Part shown: one piece after another, positions 16,238 to 23,682 of the stretch
Position numbering within the stretch: the first letter of the stretch is position 1
Layout: each line of letters begins with the position of its first letter
Translations under genes and position numbers: made by a program
Source: DASRPD01 sp035646535
GTDB taxonomy: Bacteria > Actinomycetota > Acidimicrobiia > IMCC26256 > JANYLB01
DNA length: 35,567 bases
NCBI GenBank assembly: GCA_035646535.1
Contig: DASRPD010000084.1
Location: 1 to 35,567, forward strand
Reading direction: 5' to 3'
The notes under the pieces: model-generated
What the model was told of the DNA's origin: nothing
What the model saw: only the letters and a program-made list of their open reading frames with translations
Database searches by the model: none

Positions 16238-17584
16238 TCAGGCCGCGGGCGTCAACGCGACGATGCGGGCGAGCATGCGGTAGGCCGCCTCAGCCGGACC
16301 GATCTCATCGGGTCGGAGCAGATTGGCCATGATGCGAAGGATCCACGCCATGAGCGGGCGCGAGCGCATACCGACCCGGGTGAGCTCGCGCATGACCGCA
16401 GGATTGCCGATCGCGCGGACGAAGAGGCGCGCCACCCTGAAGTAGAGGCCATAGACCTCTTCGAGCTGACGCTCGTAGGCCGCCAGCGCGCGGCCATCAC
16501 CCTCGATCAGAGCCTGGTTCACGGCATTCGCCGCGAATCTCCCGGTTTCATACGCGTAAGCGATGCCTTCGCCGTTGAACGGGTTGATCGAAGCGCCCGC
16601 ATCGCCCACCACCAGCCAATTCGGACCAACCCTGGGGGTGATCGACCCTCCCGTGGGCAGCTTGCCGCCCGTCGGTGGACCGCAACAGCTCGCGTCGGAG
16701 ATCCCCCAACGAGGCGGTGCCGTGTGCACGAACGCGTCCATGAGCTGGGACGTGTTCACGTCCTTCCAACCCTTGAAGGTGGACAGCAACCCGACGCCCA
16801 CGTTGACCGTCCCGTCGCCGACCGGGAACACCCAGCCGTAGCCGGGGAGGTGGTTGCCGTCACGGTCGGCCAGGTCGAGGTGGCTCTCGATCCACGGCTC
16901 GTCGTGCAGGGGGCTCTCGAAGTAGGTCCGGATCGCCATGCCCAGGGGATAGGAACGGTTCCGGGAGGTGCCGAGCGCCCGGCCGAACCGGGAGTTCGCC
17001 CCGTCGGCGACGACGATGTAGCGAGCTCGGACCGCCTCGGTGGTCCCGCTCTCGTGCCGCAGGATCCGAGCCCCGGTCACGACACCTCCGTCGAGCACCG
17101 GCGCAACGGCTTCGGAGGCAGGCCAGTGGGTCGCGCCGGCCTTGACCGCCCGTTCGGCCACCATCTGGTCGAGGTCCCGGCGGCGGACGACGTAGCCGTA
17201 GGGCGGAAAATCAGGGTGGTCGGGCCAGGCCAGCTCCAGGGTCACGCCGTGGGCGATGGAGCGGAGCCCGTCGTAGCGCAGATGGTCGGTGAGCGAATCG
17301 GCAAGACCGAGATCCTGGAGCTGGCGGACGGCCCGGGGGGTCAGGCCGTCGCCGCAGGTCTTCTCGCGCGGGAAGCGCTTCTTGTCGACCACGAGGACCT
17401 GGTGTCCGGCCTCGGCGAGCCACGTGGCCGCGGCCGCGCCCGACGGTCCGGCCCCGACGACGAGGACGTCCCAGCGCTCGCCCGAACCACTGGCCGAACC
17501 ACTGGCCGAGCCACGGCTCGAGCCCCTGGCCGGATCACCCGGCGACCGGCCGCGCGTGAGCGACTCGTCGGCGTGATTCGTCAC
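16238..17584 (-). CDS. Geranylgeranyl reductase family FAD-dependent oxidoreductase (MenJ-like)
   Basis: This flavoprotein has the Rossmann FAD motif VVGAGPSGAAAA (residues about 43-54), the KTCGDGLTPRAV block and the second FAD signature WLVVGDAGASINPFNGEGI. These are typical of geranylgeranyl reductases. In actinobacteria a member of this family (MenJ) saturates one isoprene unit of menaquinone. Closeness to the nuo operon favours that role, but archaeal-type lipid or other prenyl substrates cannot be excluded. The first 36 residues are a low-complexity arginine-, glycine- and serine-rich extension. Part of it comes from a perfect 12-bp tandem duplication at 17482-17505. The GTG start is the only one upstream of the FAD motif with a nearby GAGG, at a somewhat long distance. 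Confidence 0.85.
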   Translation of the reverse strand: MTNHADESLTRGRSPGDPARGSSRGSASGSASGSGERWDVLVVGAGPSGAAAATWLAEAGHQVLVVDKKRFPREKTCGDGLTPRAVRQLQDLGLADSLTDHLRYDGLRSIAHGVTLELAWPDHPDFPPYGYVVRRRDLDQMVAERAVKAGATHWPASEAVAPVLDGGVVTGARILRHESGTTEAVRARYIVVADGANSRFGRALGTSRNRSYPLGMAIRTYFESPLHDEPWIESHLDLADRDGNHLPGYGWVFPVGDGTVNVGVGLLSTFKGWKDVNTSQLMDAFVHTAPPRWGISDASCCGPPTGGKLPTGGSITPRVGPNWLVVGDAGASINPFNGEGIAYAYETGRFAANAVNQALIEGDGRALAAYERQLEEVYGLYFRVARLFVRAIGNPAVMRELTRVGMRSRPLMAWILRIMANLLRPDEIGPAEAAYRMLARIVALTPAA

Positions 17585-17812
17585 CTGCTCATCCTCTCAT
17601 GGGCTCCGCCCCGACGCGCCACCGTGACGACGTCTCGACCCACGAGGCGCCCGATGTGCCGTTCAGCCATCTAGCGTGTTAAAAAATCAAGACTCGCGGT
17701 GTACGCACGACACGTCACCGAGGAGCGACGCGTTCCAGCAACCCGAAGAGTCCGGGCCGACGGGGTCACCGCCCGGCGAGCCGGCACAGAGTTCGAGGAG
17801 ACATCGGGGTCG
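17585..17812. promoter_or_regulatory. Divergent intergenic region between the nuo-side and bc-side gene runs
   Basis: This 228-base gap separates the minus-strand reductase gene from the plus-strand bc cluster and must hold promoters for at least the plus-strand run. Its only A/T-rich stretch is TTAAAAAATCAAG at about 17681-17693, the natural place for a -10 region in either direction. I could not fix a convincing -35 and -10 pair. An open frame from 17699 enters the next gene in frame, so a longer N-terminus is formally possible. Confidence 0.45.
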
Positions 17813-18301
17813 ATGCCCAATCTGGTTCCTGACTGGCTTCCCTGGATGCAGCCGGCGGGTCGGCTCATCTGGTCCCTGATCGCGACCGCGATCGGCCTCG
17901 TCATCGTCGTGGCACTCACGCGTCGCCCGAGGTCGCCGGAACCGGCGACATGGGCCCAGTGCATGGCCGGTGCGGTCGGGGTGTTCGCGATGTTCTTGGT
18001 CGTGTACGCGATCGTGCCGAACGAGTGGCTCAACTTCGCGAACGCCCACCTCGTGTGGAGCAGCGACAAGTTCGTCATCACGCACAACCAGTGGGCGACG
18101 AACCTGCCGCCGATCGACTTCCCCTACAGCGCCCTGAGAGACAGCGTCGCGGCGGGCATCTACATCGTGTTCTTCGGCCTCAACCTCTACCTGTTCTCGG
18201 CCTGGCAGAAGCGGCCCAGGGCGGAGGTCGCCGAGGGCGGCGGCACGGAGAAGGTCGTGCGAACCTCGCGCTTCGGTCGGCCCGTCAAGGCGAAGGCCTG
18301 A
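17813..18301 (+). CDS. Conserved-looking three-helix membrane protein of unknown function, first gene of the bc cluster
   Basis: I do not recognise a named family. The chosen start is ATG 17813 (MPNLVPDWLPWMQPAGRLIW), with a GAGGAG 12 bases upstream. It gives 162 residues. Three membrane segments are predicted at about 17-37, 48-68 and 110-130. Between the second and third is a loop rich in Trp, Asn and Phe (VPNEWLNFANAHLVW, then ITHNQWATNLPPIDFPY) that would face outside if the N-terminus is cytoplasmic... orientation is uncertain. The tail is basic. The gene ends three bases before the ferredoxin start, so the two are very likely co-translated. Position suggests an accessory or assembly subunit of the bc-type complex; this is inference. 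A start at 17699 would add 38 arginine-rich residues and is less likely. Confidence 0.75.
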   Translation: MPNLVPDWLPWMQPAGRLIWSLIATAIGLVIVVALTRRPRSPEPATWAQCMAGAVGVFAMFLVVYAIVPNEWLNFANAHLVWSSDKFVITHNQWATNLPPIDFPYSALRDSVAAGIYIVFFGLNLYLFSAWQKRPRAEVAEGGGTEKVVRTSRFGRPVKAKA

Positions 18302-18303
18302 GC

Positions 18304-18717
18304 ATGGCCCGCACCGACGCGAACCCGCCCATGCCCGACTTCGCAACCGACTACGAGCTGGCCGAGGTCGACCCGGCCTACCTGACCCAGGCGGTCAAGC
18401 CCAAGCAGTTCCTCCACATCGACCAGGCCGAGTGCATCCTCTGCGACGGCTGCGTGGACATCTGCCCGTGGAAGTGCATCCACATGGTGTCGGTGTCGGC
18501 CATCGACGGTGCGGTCGACACCGAGCGGCCCGGCGAGGACCCGCGGGACCACGTGGCGTTCATCGTCGACGAGGACGTGTGCACCCGCTGTGCGCTGTGC
18601 GTCGACCGCTGTCCGACCGGCGTGATCATCCTCGGCAAGATCACCGACACGGTTGCCAAGGGCGACCCCCACGCCCGAACGCACCGTCACGGTTACAGCT
18701 ACGGCGTTCGCTTCTAG
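18304..18717 (+). CDS. Two-cluster [4Fe-4S] ferredoxin of the bc cluster
   Basis: The 137-residue protein has two complete cluster motifs, C44, C47, C50 and C54 (then PWKC, an extra C58) and C93, C96, C99 and C103, separated by about 40 residues with an insertion (DTERPGEDPRDH). The layout resembles bacterial 8Fe ferredoxin domains such as those in NuoI. It has no membrane segment or signal, so it is probably cytoplasmic. It sits two bases after the upstream membrane-protein stop and 14 bases before the b6-like gene. It could deliver electrons to, or take them from, the neighbouring membrane proteins, or bind at the cytoplasmic face of the b subunit. No redox partner can be read from the sequence. 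Confidence 0.85.
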   Translation: MARTDANPPMPDFATDYELAEVDPAYLTQAVKPKQFLHIDQAECILCDGCVDICPWKCIHMVSVSAIDGAVDTERPGEDPRDHVAFIVDEDVCTRCALCVDRCPTGVIILGKITDTVAKGDPHARTHRHGYSYGVRF

Positions 18718-18731
18718 GACCAGGAGAACCA

Positions 18732-19544
18732 GTGGCGAAGGGCAACGACACGAACGGGAGCAACGGCGACAGCGGTGCCCGCGCGGGCGCGAAGCTGCTC
18801 TCGCGGGTCAAGGAGACCGGCGACAAGGTCGGCGGTTCGCAGGTGATGACCTCGATCTTCCGACCGGGCTCGTTCTTCCGCAAGGGCTACACCGACAGCC
18901 CCCGGAACCGCTCCTACGTGATCATGAACAACGTGCTCTACCACCTCCACCCGGTGAAGGTGAAGCGGCACGCGGTGAAGGTCTCCTACACCCTGTGCCT
19001 CGGTGGCCTGTCCTTCTTCCTGTTCATCCTGCTGACGGTGACGGGCATCTTCTTGATGTTCTTCTACCGACCGACCACCGCGCAGGCCTGGACCGACATC
19101 CAGCAGATCGAGACCGCGGTCTACTTCGGCTCACTGGTCCGGAACATGCACCGCTGGGCCGCGCACCTCATGGTGCTGTCGGTGTTCCTACACATGAGCC
19201 GGGTCTTCTACCACGGCGCCTACAAGGCACCGCGCGAGTTCAACTGGGTCATCGGCGTGATCCTGCTGACCCTCACGCTGCTGCTGTCGTTCACCGGGTA
19301 CCTGCTGCCCTGGGACCAGCTCGCACTCTGGGCCGTGACCGTGGGTACGAACATGATGGGCTTCACGCCGGTGTTCGGAGATCAGGTGCGGTTCGTGTTG
19401 CTCGGTTCGAAGGAGATCAGCGGTGACACGCTGTTGCGATGGTACGTACTCCACGTCCTGATGTTCCCGTTCGTCATCGTCATCTTCATGGCGGTGCACT
19501 TCTGGCGGGTTCGCAAGGACGGCGGCATCTCCGGGCCGCTGTAG
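18732..19544 (+). CDS. petB: b6-type cytochrome b (N-terminal half) of a bc/b6f-like quinol oxidase
   Basis: This 270-residue, four-helix cytochrome b binds two b hemes. The ligand pairs are H140 with H154 (13 residues between) and H241 with H256 (14 residues between); the 14-residue spacing in the second pair is the b6f-type value. LCLGGLS places C89 where cytochrome b6 and Bacillus QcrB have the cysteine that holds the extra covalent heme ci. The first 60 or so residues are hydrophilic. The GTG at 18732 has AGGAG five bases upstream. Subunit IV is coded separately in the next gene, so this is a split b, unlike the single long QcrB of mycobacteria and streptomycetes. The role is quinol oxidation and proton translocation in the cytoplasmic membrane. 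Confidence 0.93.
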   Translation: MAKGNDTNGSNGDSGARAGAKLLSRVKETGDKVGGSQVMTSIFRPGSFFRKGYTDSPRNRSYVIMNNVLYHLHPVKVKRHAVKVSYTLCLGGLSFFLFILLTVTGIFLMFFYRPTTAQAWTDIQQIETAVYFGSLVRNMHRWAAHLMVLSVFLHMSRVFYHGAYKAPREFNWVIGVILLTLTLLLSFTGYLLPWDQLALWAVTVGTNMMGFTPVFGDQVRFVLLGSKEISGDTLLRWYVLHVLMFPFVIVIFMAVHFWRVRKDGGISGPL

Positions 19545-19576
19545 GTCGTAGGCCGAGGAAGACGTAGGAGCCCACG

Positions 19577-20431
19577 ATGGACGAGATCCCCGAGCACCTC
19601 CTCAAGCGCAGCGCCGAACGGCGCAAGGCGCTGGGCCTGCCGGCCAAGGACGGAGACCCCGCGCCCGAAGGCGCTGACGCGCCGGCGGCATCACCCGCCG
19701 AGACACCCACCGAAGAAGCCGCCGAGGCGGCCACGGAAGTGCCGACTGCGGCGACCGAAGAAGCGCCGGCCGAGAGCAAGGGCGGCGTGCCCGCTCACCT
19801 GCTCGAACGAGCCAAGCGCCGGCGCGCCGCGCTCGCGGGCGATGACAGCGGAGCCGAAGCACCGGCGGCCGGCGGCGGCACGGCCACCGCGACCAAGACC
19901 CGTCCCACGGCGGCCCCGACCGCCACCGGTCCGGGTGGTCACACCCAGCGCCTGCTCACCGTGGTCAAGTCGGGCTCGATCCAACAGACCCGGGCCGCCC
20001 CCCAGGACAAGGTCCACACCTGGCCGCACCTGCTCGTGATCGAGTTCGCGTGCGTGCTGGCCATCACCGCGGGGCTGTTGATCTTCTCCGCGCTCGTGCG
20101 GGCACCGCTGCTCAGCCTGGCCGACGTCAACCAGACCCCGAACCCGTCCAAGGCGCCGTGGTACTTCCTCGGACTGCAGGAGCTGCTCACGATGTTCCAC
20201 CCGATGGTCGCGGGTGTGACCATCCCGGGCATGGGCCTCTTCTTGTTGATGGTGGCGCCCTACGTCGACAAGAACCCCAGCCACAAGCCCAACGACCGCA
20301 AGTTCTCGATCTCGATGTTCACGCTCTTCATCATGTTCTGGGCGGTTCTCGTCATCATTGGCTCGTTCTTCCGGGGCCCGGGGTTCAACTTCGTGTTCCC
20401 GTGGAACGACGGCATCTTCTTCGAGCTCTAG
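19577..20431 (+). CDS. petD: Subunit-IV-like cytochrome b C-terminal half with long N-terminal extension
   Basis: Residues about 148-284 form a three-helix protein like b6f subunit IV, with NPSKAPWYFLGLQELL at the quinol-oxidation site. The position of canonical PEWY reads APWY, so the usual glutamate is replaced; variants without it are known in this family. The first 145 residues are an Ala-, Pro- and Glu-rich, probably disordered cytoplasmic extension. It holds two related basic motifs: IPEHLLKRSAERRKALG at 4-20 and VPAHLLERAKRRRAALA at 71-87, nine of 17 positions identical. Start ATG 19577 has TAGGAG seven bases upstream. Subunit IV is normally about 160 residues, so the extension nearly doubles it. 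Confidence 0.9.
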   Translation: MDEIPEHLLKRSAERRKALGLPAKDGDPAPEGADAPAASPAETPTEEAAEAATEVPTAATEEAPAESKGGVPAHLLERAKRRRAALAGDDSGAEAPAAGGGTATATKTRPTAAPTATGPGGHTQRLLTVVKSGSIQQTRAAPQDKVHTWPHLLVIEFACVLAITAGLLIFSALVRAPLLSLADVNQTPNPSKAPWYFLGLQELLTMFHPMVAGVTIPGMGLFLLMVAPYVDKNPSHKPNDRKFSISMFTLFIMFWAVLVIIGSFFRGPGFNFVFPWNDGIFFEL

Positions 20432-20443
20432 GAGATCTCGAGC

Positions 20444-21307
20444 GTGCTCGTCATCATCGCCATCGCAGTGCTCCTCGTCCTGGCCGCCGTCATGATCGTG
20501 GCGACCGGACGTCGTCGCGCCACCACCGGCAGCCTCAGCCGCGAGACCCGCCGCCGCGATCGGGGCGGTCAACCCGGCGATGCGCCGAACGCCGGCGCGG
20601 TCTCCGAAGCCGAGTCCACCGAGGCTCGGGCGCGCGCGGATGACACCCGCGCCGCGCTCGGCTCGGGCGGCGCCCCACCGGCACCGCGTGGTGAGACCGC
20701 CCCCGCGACCCGGGTCGAGGTCGACGAGGAGACCGTGGGTATCGCTCGGCGCCAGTTCTTCAACCGGGCGCTGCTGCTCGTGCTCGGTCTCGTTGCCGTG
20801 CCGGCCTTCGGCGCATCGTTGATCGCGTTCCTCTGGCCCACCGCGGGCGGCGGCTTCGGCAGCAAGGTGAAGGTCGGCACTTCCCGGTCCGACATCGAGA
20901 CCTTCATCACTTCCAAGAAGCAGCCGTTCTACGTACCCGAGGCCCGCGCCTACATCCAGCCCTACCCTTCCGGCGACATCAAAGCCGCCGAGGCCGTGTA
21001 CCAGGCGCCGATCGTCGCCAACATGAACGAGGGCTTGACCGCGATCTACCAGAAGTGCCCACACCTCGGCTGCAAGGTCCCGTGGTGCCCGAGCTCGCAG
21101 TGGTTCGAATGCCCGTGTCACGGCTCGAAGTACAACCGAGTGGGCGAGAAGAAAGGTGGTCCGGCACCCCGCGGGATGGACCGCTTCGCGATGGCGATCT
21201 CGGCCAACTCGATCGAGATCAACACCGAGGTCGTGTTCCTCGGCCCACCGATCGGAACCGACACGACGGGACAGGGCCAAGAAGGCCCGCCGTGTGTGGG
21301 GGCCTGA
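20444..21307 (+). CDS. Rieske [2Fe-2S] iron-sulfur protein
   Basis: The C-terminal domain has CPHLGC (C205, H207, C210) and CPCHGS (C223, C225, H226), giving both His and both Cys ligands plus the disulfide pair. It takes electrons from quinol and hands them to the c-type cytochrome. Two membrane segments are predicted: one at the extreme N-terminus (residues 1-20) and one after ARRQFFNRALL (about 106-130), where the twin-arginine motif fits Tat-dependent insertion of the folded domain. Between them lies a hydrophilic linker of about 80 residues. Mycobacterial QcrA has three segments, so this two-segment form is different. The GTG at 20444 follows TAGGAGATCT, a stop plus ribosome-binding site repeated exactly before the gene at 23470. 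Confidence 0.94.
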   Translation: MLVIIAIAVLLVLAAVMIVATGRRRATTGSLSRETRRRDRGGQPGDAPNAGAVSEAESTEARARADDTRAALGSGGAPPAPRGETAPATRVEVDEETVGIARRQFFNRALLLVLGLVAVPAFGASLIAFLWPTAGGGFGSKVKVGTSRSDIETFITSKKQPFYVPEARAYIQPYPSGDIKAAEAVYQAPIVANMNEGLTAIYQKCPHLGCKVPWCPSSQWFECPCHGSKYNRVGEKKGGPAPRGMDRFAMAISANSIEINTEVVFLGPPIGTDTTGQGQEGPPCVGA

Positions 21308-21310
21308 CTG

Positions 21311-22570
21311 ATGCCAGTGCGCGACGTGCTCGTCATCTTGAACTTCGCCGCGATCCTCGTGGTCGCGGGCGTCATCGCCTTCCGGGTGGTGAACGTCAGG
21401 CGGAACCCCGAGCACAAGGCTCCGCAGAACCTCACGCCCTTCGCGGACGACAACACGCTGGAGACCACCCGCCTCGAGCGGGTCCTGCGCTGGTCACTGA
21501 TCTGCGCCGGGATCCTGGCGGTCGGCCTGCCGCTGTACTGGCTGCGCGAGCCGACCCGCCAACGCGAAGAGGAGAGCGGGTTCGAGCACCGAGCCGAGGA
21601 ACGCGGCGCGGTGCTGTTCGCGGCACCGGACACCGAGCACTACGACTCCGCCAGGTCGCTCGCGTGCGCGACGTGTCACGGCAGCGAGGGGGTCGGCGGT
21701 GCGGCGCCGTTCACGCTCGCGGCCGAGCTGACCGGCACGGGGAGCCCGGCTCTCGTCTCGTGGACGGCACCACCGCTCAACACCGTGCTCTCCCGCTTCA
21801 GCGAGGAACAGGTCACCCAGATCATCACCTTCGGCCGGCCGGGCACGCCGATGGCCGCGTGGGGCATCGACGGCGGTGGCCCCAAGGGGAGCCAGGCGGT
21901 CAGTGACCTCGTCGCCTACCTCGGGAGCATCCAGCTCGACCGGGACGGGGCCCGAGGCCAGATCACCGACGACGTCGCCGCGCTCGGCAAGAGTGCCGCG
22001 GGTGACGCCGCCGACGCGGAGCTGGCCCTCGCAGCCGCGCGGGAAGACCTCGCCACCGCGCAGGACGAGCTCGTCGCCGTGACCACGTTCGACGAACGCG
22101 AGGACGCAGCGCTCGCCCTCGCCGCCGCGGAACAGGACATCGCCGCCGCGGAGCAGGCCGTCAGCGACGCGGAGGTGGCCGTCGCCAACGCCGAACAGGC
22201 CCTCACCAACAGTCGGGCCCGGGCCGCGACGGTCGCCGCGGCCGGCGAGGGCGAGCTGCTGTTCGACGCGAACTGCGCCCGCTGTCACACGATGGGCTGG
22301 TCCTACTTCGACCCGCTCGATGCGCGCATCCCGTTGCCGGGTCCGGCGGGCGGCGGTGCCTTCGGTCCGTCGCTGCGCGCGGGGGCGACGCTCGAGCAGT
22401 TCCCGGGCGAGCTCGGCATCGAACAGCAGATCGAATGGGTCACGACCGGCGCCGAGGCCAACCAGCCCTACGGCGTGCGCGGCATCTCCTCCGGCCGGAT
22501 GCCCCATTTCGGCACGGTGCTGAGCGCGGAGCAGATCCAAGCCATCGTGAACTACGAACGCGGCCTGTAG
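21311..22570 (+). CDS. Membrane-anchored diheme cytochrome c with coiled-coil spacer
   Basis: The 419-residue protein has two membrane segments (about 5-26 and 58-79), then two cytochrome c domains. CATCH (C119, C122, H123) probably uses M181 as distal ligand. CARCH (C322, C325, H326) probably uses M398. Between them, residues about 225-312 form an alanine-rich helical spacer with four seven-residue repeats (AAAEQDI, AAAEQAV, SDAEVAV, ANAEQAL). It should accept electrons from the Rieske centre outside the membrane, as QcrC or the heliobacterial diheme cytochrome does, and pass them to a terminal oxidase not in this window. A start three bases after the Rieske stop indicates coupling. The long spacer is the odd feature. 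Confidence 0.92.
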   Translation: MPVRDVLVILNFAAILVVAGVIAFRVVNVRRNPEHKAPQNLTPFADDNTLETTRLERVLRWSLICAGILAVGLPLYWLREPTRQREEESGFEHRAEERGAVLFAAPDTEHYDSARSLACATCHGSEGVGGAAPFTLAAELTGTGSPALVSWTAPPLNTVLSRFSEEQVTQIITFGRPGTPMAAWGIDGGGPKGSQAVSDLVAYLGSIQLDRDGARGQITDDVAALGKSAAGDAADAELALAAAREDLATAQDELVAVTTFDEREDAALALAAAEQDIAAAEQAVSDAEVAVANAEQALTNSRARAATVAAAGEGELLFDANCARCHTMGWSYFDPLDARIPLPGPAGGGAFGPSLRAGATLEQFPGELGIEQQIEWVTTGAEANQPYGVRGISSGRMPHFGTVLSAEQIQAIVNYERGL

Positions 22571-22591
22571 CCAGGAGCACCAAGGAGCACC

Positions 22592-23461
22592 GTGAGCCTC
22601 TCTCTCCTCGCCTCCGAGGGCATCCAGAACCCCGACCTGTGGTATCCCACGCTGCTCGGATTCCTCGTCGTGGCCTCGGCCATCGTGCTGTTCTGCGGCT
22701 CGGCGTACCTCCTGCTCGCCACCGACCTCGGCGCCAAGCTCGGATTCCTCGTCGCCGCCGGCGCGCTGTCGGGCTTCATGATGTTGCTCTCGGTGCTGTG
22801 GATCACCAGTGCGTCGCCGCTCAACACGGTCAAGGGCCGGGTACCGCAGTGGACACCCGTGGAGGTCATCAGCTCCGACCTTGCCCGCTCGTCGGTTCCG
22901 GAGGTGACCGAGATCACCGCGGAGACCGAACGGCTCGACGATGCCGCGGCGAGCAACATCAAGGCGGCGGTCGACGGCACCGTGATCACCGTGAGCGCGG
23001 CGGAGGGCGAGGTGCTGGAGCCCGGCGCCGACGAGTTCGCACAGTTCGACAGCTCGACCGAGTACCTCATGACCGATGCCTACGTTCTCGGTGGCGGCGG
23101 TCGGTTCGACTTCAGCGCCGGCGGGGATTGGCCGTTGCTGCACTTCAGCTTCCACAAGCCGACCTATGCGGTGGGCACCGTCTGTCCGGTCCTCGAACAG
23201 ATCGTCCCGTTCGGTGATCCCGCCCCCGAGGCCGTGTGTGACCCGGATGGCGAGGTCATCAACGTCGTCTTCGAGCGTGACCTCGGCTCGCTGCGCGTGC
23301 CGCCCGCGGTGGTGTTCGTCGCCTCGGCGATCCTCTTCGGCCTGTGCCTCGCCGGCATGCACTGGCGCGAACGTGACCTCGCCGCAGCGAAGGCGGCCGA
23401 GGAAGCCGACGACGCGTCCTCCGGATCCACCAGCCCCGCACGAACCCCCGCGAACGCCTAG
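22592..23461 (+). CDS. Membrane protein of unknown function in the bc cluster
   Basis: I do not recognise the family. The 289-residue product has two membrane segments near the N-terminus (about 20-43 and 49-72), a large presumably extracytoplasmic domain (about 73-236) and a third segment at about 237-256, followed by an Ala- and Ser-rich tail. The outer domain contains C198 and C216, which could form a disulfide, and H184 and H188 in LLHFSFHKP. No heme c motif is present. The GTG at 22592 lies behind two tandem ribosome-binding sites, AGGAGCACC and AGGAGCACC, ten bases apart. Gene order suggests a subunit or assembly factor for the bc complex or its oxidase; this is inference only. Confidence 0.75.
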   Translation: MSLSLLASEGIQNPDLWYPTLLGFLVVASAIVLFCGSAYLLLATDLGAKLGFLVAAGALSGFMMLLSVLWITSASPLNTVKGRVPQWTPVEVISSDLARSSVPEVTEITAETERLDDAAASNIKAAVDGTVITVSAAEGEVLEPGADEFAQFDSSTEYLMTDAYVLGGGGRFDFSAGGDWPLLHFSFHKPTYAVGTVCPVLEQIVPFGDPAPEAVCDPDGEVINVVFERDLGSLRVPPAVVFVASAILFGLCLAGMHWRERDLAAAKAAEEADDASSGSTSPARTPANA

Positions 23462-23469
23462 GAGATCTG

Positions 23470-23682
23470 GTGCGTCGTCTCTTCTCGTTACCCAGCGCGT
23501 TCGTCGCCGTCGCCCTGGTGGCAGCGGCCGGATGTTCCGAGGGCCAGCCCGTCGACGCCGGCGGCGAGCGGGGTGGCGGGGGCCTCGCGTTCGTGCTCAT
23601 GACCCTGTTTCTCGTCTTGTTCATGGCGTCGCTGTTCTACATGGACCACGTCCGCAAGCGCCGGGAACGCGACCGCGACTAG
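23470..23682 (+). CDS. Small putative lipoprotein with a second membrane segment
   Basis: This is a 70-residue product. A basic start and hydrophobic stretch lead to VAAAGC, a plausible lipobox with the lipidated cysteine at residue 22. A glycine-rich linker follows, then a membrane segment at about 38-58 and a strongly basic C-terminus (DHVRKRRERDRD). The GTG has AGGAG five bases upstream, within nine bases of the previous stop. It resembles the small single-helix accessory subunits of respiratory complexes in general layout, but no family is recognised. Its stop codon TAG shares four bases (CTAG) with the stop of the convergent hemL. Confidence 0.65.
   Translation: MRRLFSLPSAFVAVALVAAAGCSEGQPVDAGGERGGGGLAFVLMTLFLVLFMASLFYMDHVRKRRERDRD

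Noticed and set aside
17482..17505. 12-bp perfect tandem duplication in the reductase gene as a regulatory repeat
   Set aside because: It is in frame and only lengthens a Gly/Ser-rich N-terminal tail; this is simple low-complexity coding variation.
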